Of a DNA stretch of 21,485 nt, positions 21,139 to 21,485 are shown piece after piece. Location of the stretch: assembly GCA_047622145.1 (NCBI GenBank), contig JBLHMO010000049.1, positions 1-21,485 on the forward strand. The letters run 5' to 3'. Source of the DNA: Litorivivens sp047622145 (lineage in GTDB: Bacteria > Pseudomonadota > Gammaproteobacteria > Pseudomonadales > Spongiibacteraceae). Within the stretch, counting starts at the first letter, position 1. Every line of letters starts with the position of its first letter. Both the position numbers and the translations under genes were made by a program. The notes below the pieces were generated by a model, which worked only from the letters and a program-made list of their open reading frames with translations, had not been told where the DNA came from and searched no databases.

Positions 21139-21485
21139 TCTCGAAAAAAGACTAGGGCAGCGAATTTAGGGTTAAGCAAGTTCGACTGCTGCGACCTCCA
21201 TCCTGCGTATTACGCTCCGCACTCCTGCGATTCTAACGTGGCTGTTCCTCTATTGCGCAAAACAGCTACCTGCGTGCGCGTCGCGCCGGTGCGCCTAGCA
21301 CCGGGCCCTTCAGCTATATATTCTTTGTTTTTCTCGGAGCTAGCGGCGGGGCTGCTGGCTTACATGTTCTGGCCGAAAAATTTTGACGACATCGATTTTG
21401 CTCAATTCAGTGAGGCTGGACCTCACTCGGGGGTGGTCGCGCACGGCGTAAATGACAACAGCCAGTCGTGGGCTAAACCTTTTAA
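21139..21485 (+). other. Right-edge region; one open frame, no supported gene
   Basis: After the tRNA terminator, one plus-strand frame (in register with the ATG at 21364) has no stop from about 21139 to the window edge. The upstream half reads as Arg/Pro/Cys/Ala-rich and does not look like a normal protein. The part from ATG 21364 (MFWPKNFDDIDFAQF...) reads more like one but has no convincing ribosome binding site. The hairpin CCGGTGC-gccta-GCACCGG (21286-21304), the repeated TCCTGCG (21201 and 21223) and the small palindrome GCGTATTACGC suggest repeat-like DNA. I do not recognise a gene here. Confidence 0.25.

Noticed and set aside
1..21485. CRISPR array, insertion sequence, integrase or toxin-antitoxin genes
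   Set aside because: No regularly spaced repeats, transposase or integrase motifs, or paired small ORFs with such features were found.

Overview
The window (about 21.5 kb, moderately GC-rich) looks like the chromosome of a Gram-negative gammaproteobacterium, probably a marine lipid- or sterol-degrading lineage such as Spongiibacteraceae or Halieaceae. That placement is inferred from a FabY-type ketosynthase, a YdjA-type nitroreductase, an outer-membrane porin with a PhoB-type promoter, a lipoprotein, CCA-encoding tRNAs and a dense set of beta-oxidation genes. No phage genes, transposase genes or CRISPR arrays are visible.

Left part (1-7164, plus strand): two consecutive transcription units. 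The first holds the 3' end of an SCP-x/lipid-transfer-type thiolase, a FadD19-like acyl-CoA synthetase and an EchA19-like enoyl-CoA hydratase, and ends in a strong terminator at 3151-3181. The second holds an alpha-methylacyl-CoA racemase, a nitroreductase, an isomerase-like crotonase, a phosphoribosyltransferase and a SprT-like zinc protein. These genes overlap or are 11-13 bases apart, and the unit ends in a bidirectional terminator at 7130-7164. The FadD19/EchA19/lipid-transfer-thiolase/racemase combination recalls the actinobacterial pathway for alpha-methyl-branched sterol side chains.

Middle part (7179-11213, minus strand): a MAPEG membrane protein, a classical acetyl-CoA acetyltransferase, a Rieske oxygenase of the KshA/DAF-36 (steroid-acting) type and a GlxA-type AraC-family regulator. 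The regulator is divergent from the next block, and the shared intergenic region carries a 21-bp-spaced direct repeat that could be its operator.

Right-centre part (11344-18160, plus strand): FabY-like ketosynthase, SRPBCC protein, YdjA-like nitroreductase, an ECH1-type dienoyl-CoA isomerase with an intact acidic triad, a small PlsC-type acyltransferase, and a periplasmic PQQ- and haem-containing alcohol dehydrogenase.

Right end: a small lipoprotein and a porin on the minus strand. The porin is preceded by a Pho box and -10 element with the same spacing as E. coli phoA. Then comes a 660-base non-coding stretch with a trio of DnaA boxes, queD on the minus strand, and a tRNA-Val/tRNA-Asp pair with a consensus promoter and terminator. 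The last 350 bases hold no gene I can support, although one plus-strand frame stays open to the edge.

Taken together, the enzymes could activate branched (possibly sterol) side chains to CoA esters, fix the methyl stereochemistry, hydrate or isomerise double bonds, cleave by thiolase or aldolase chemistry, and attack the ring system with a Rieske oxygenase. The substrate is inferred, not shown.
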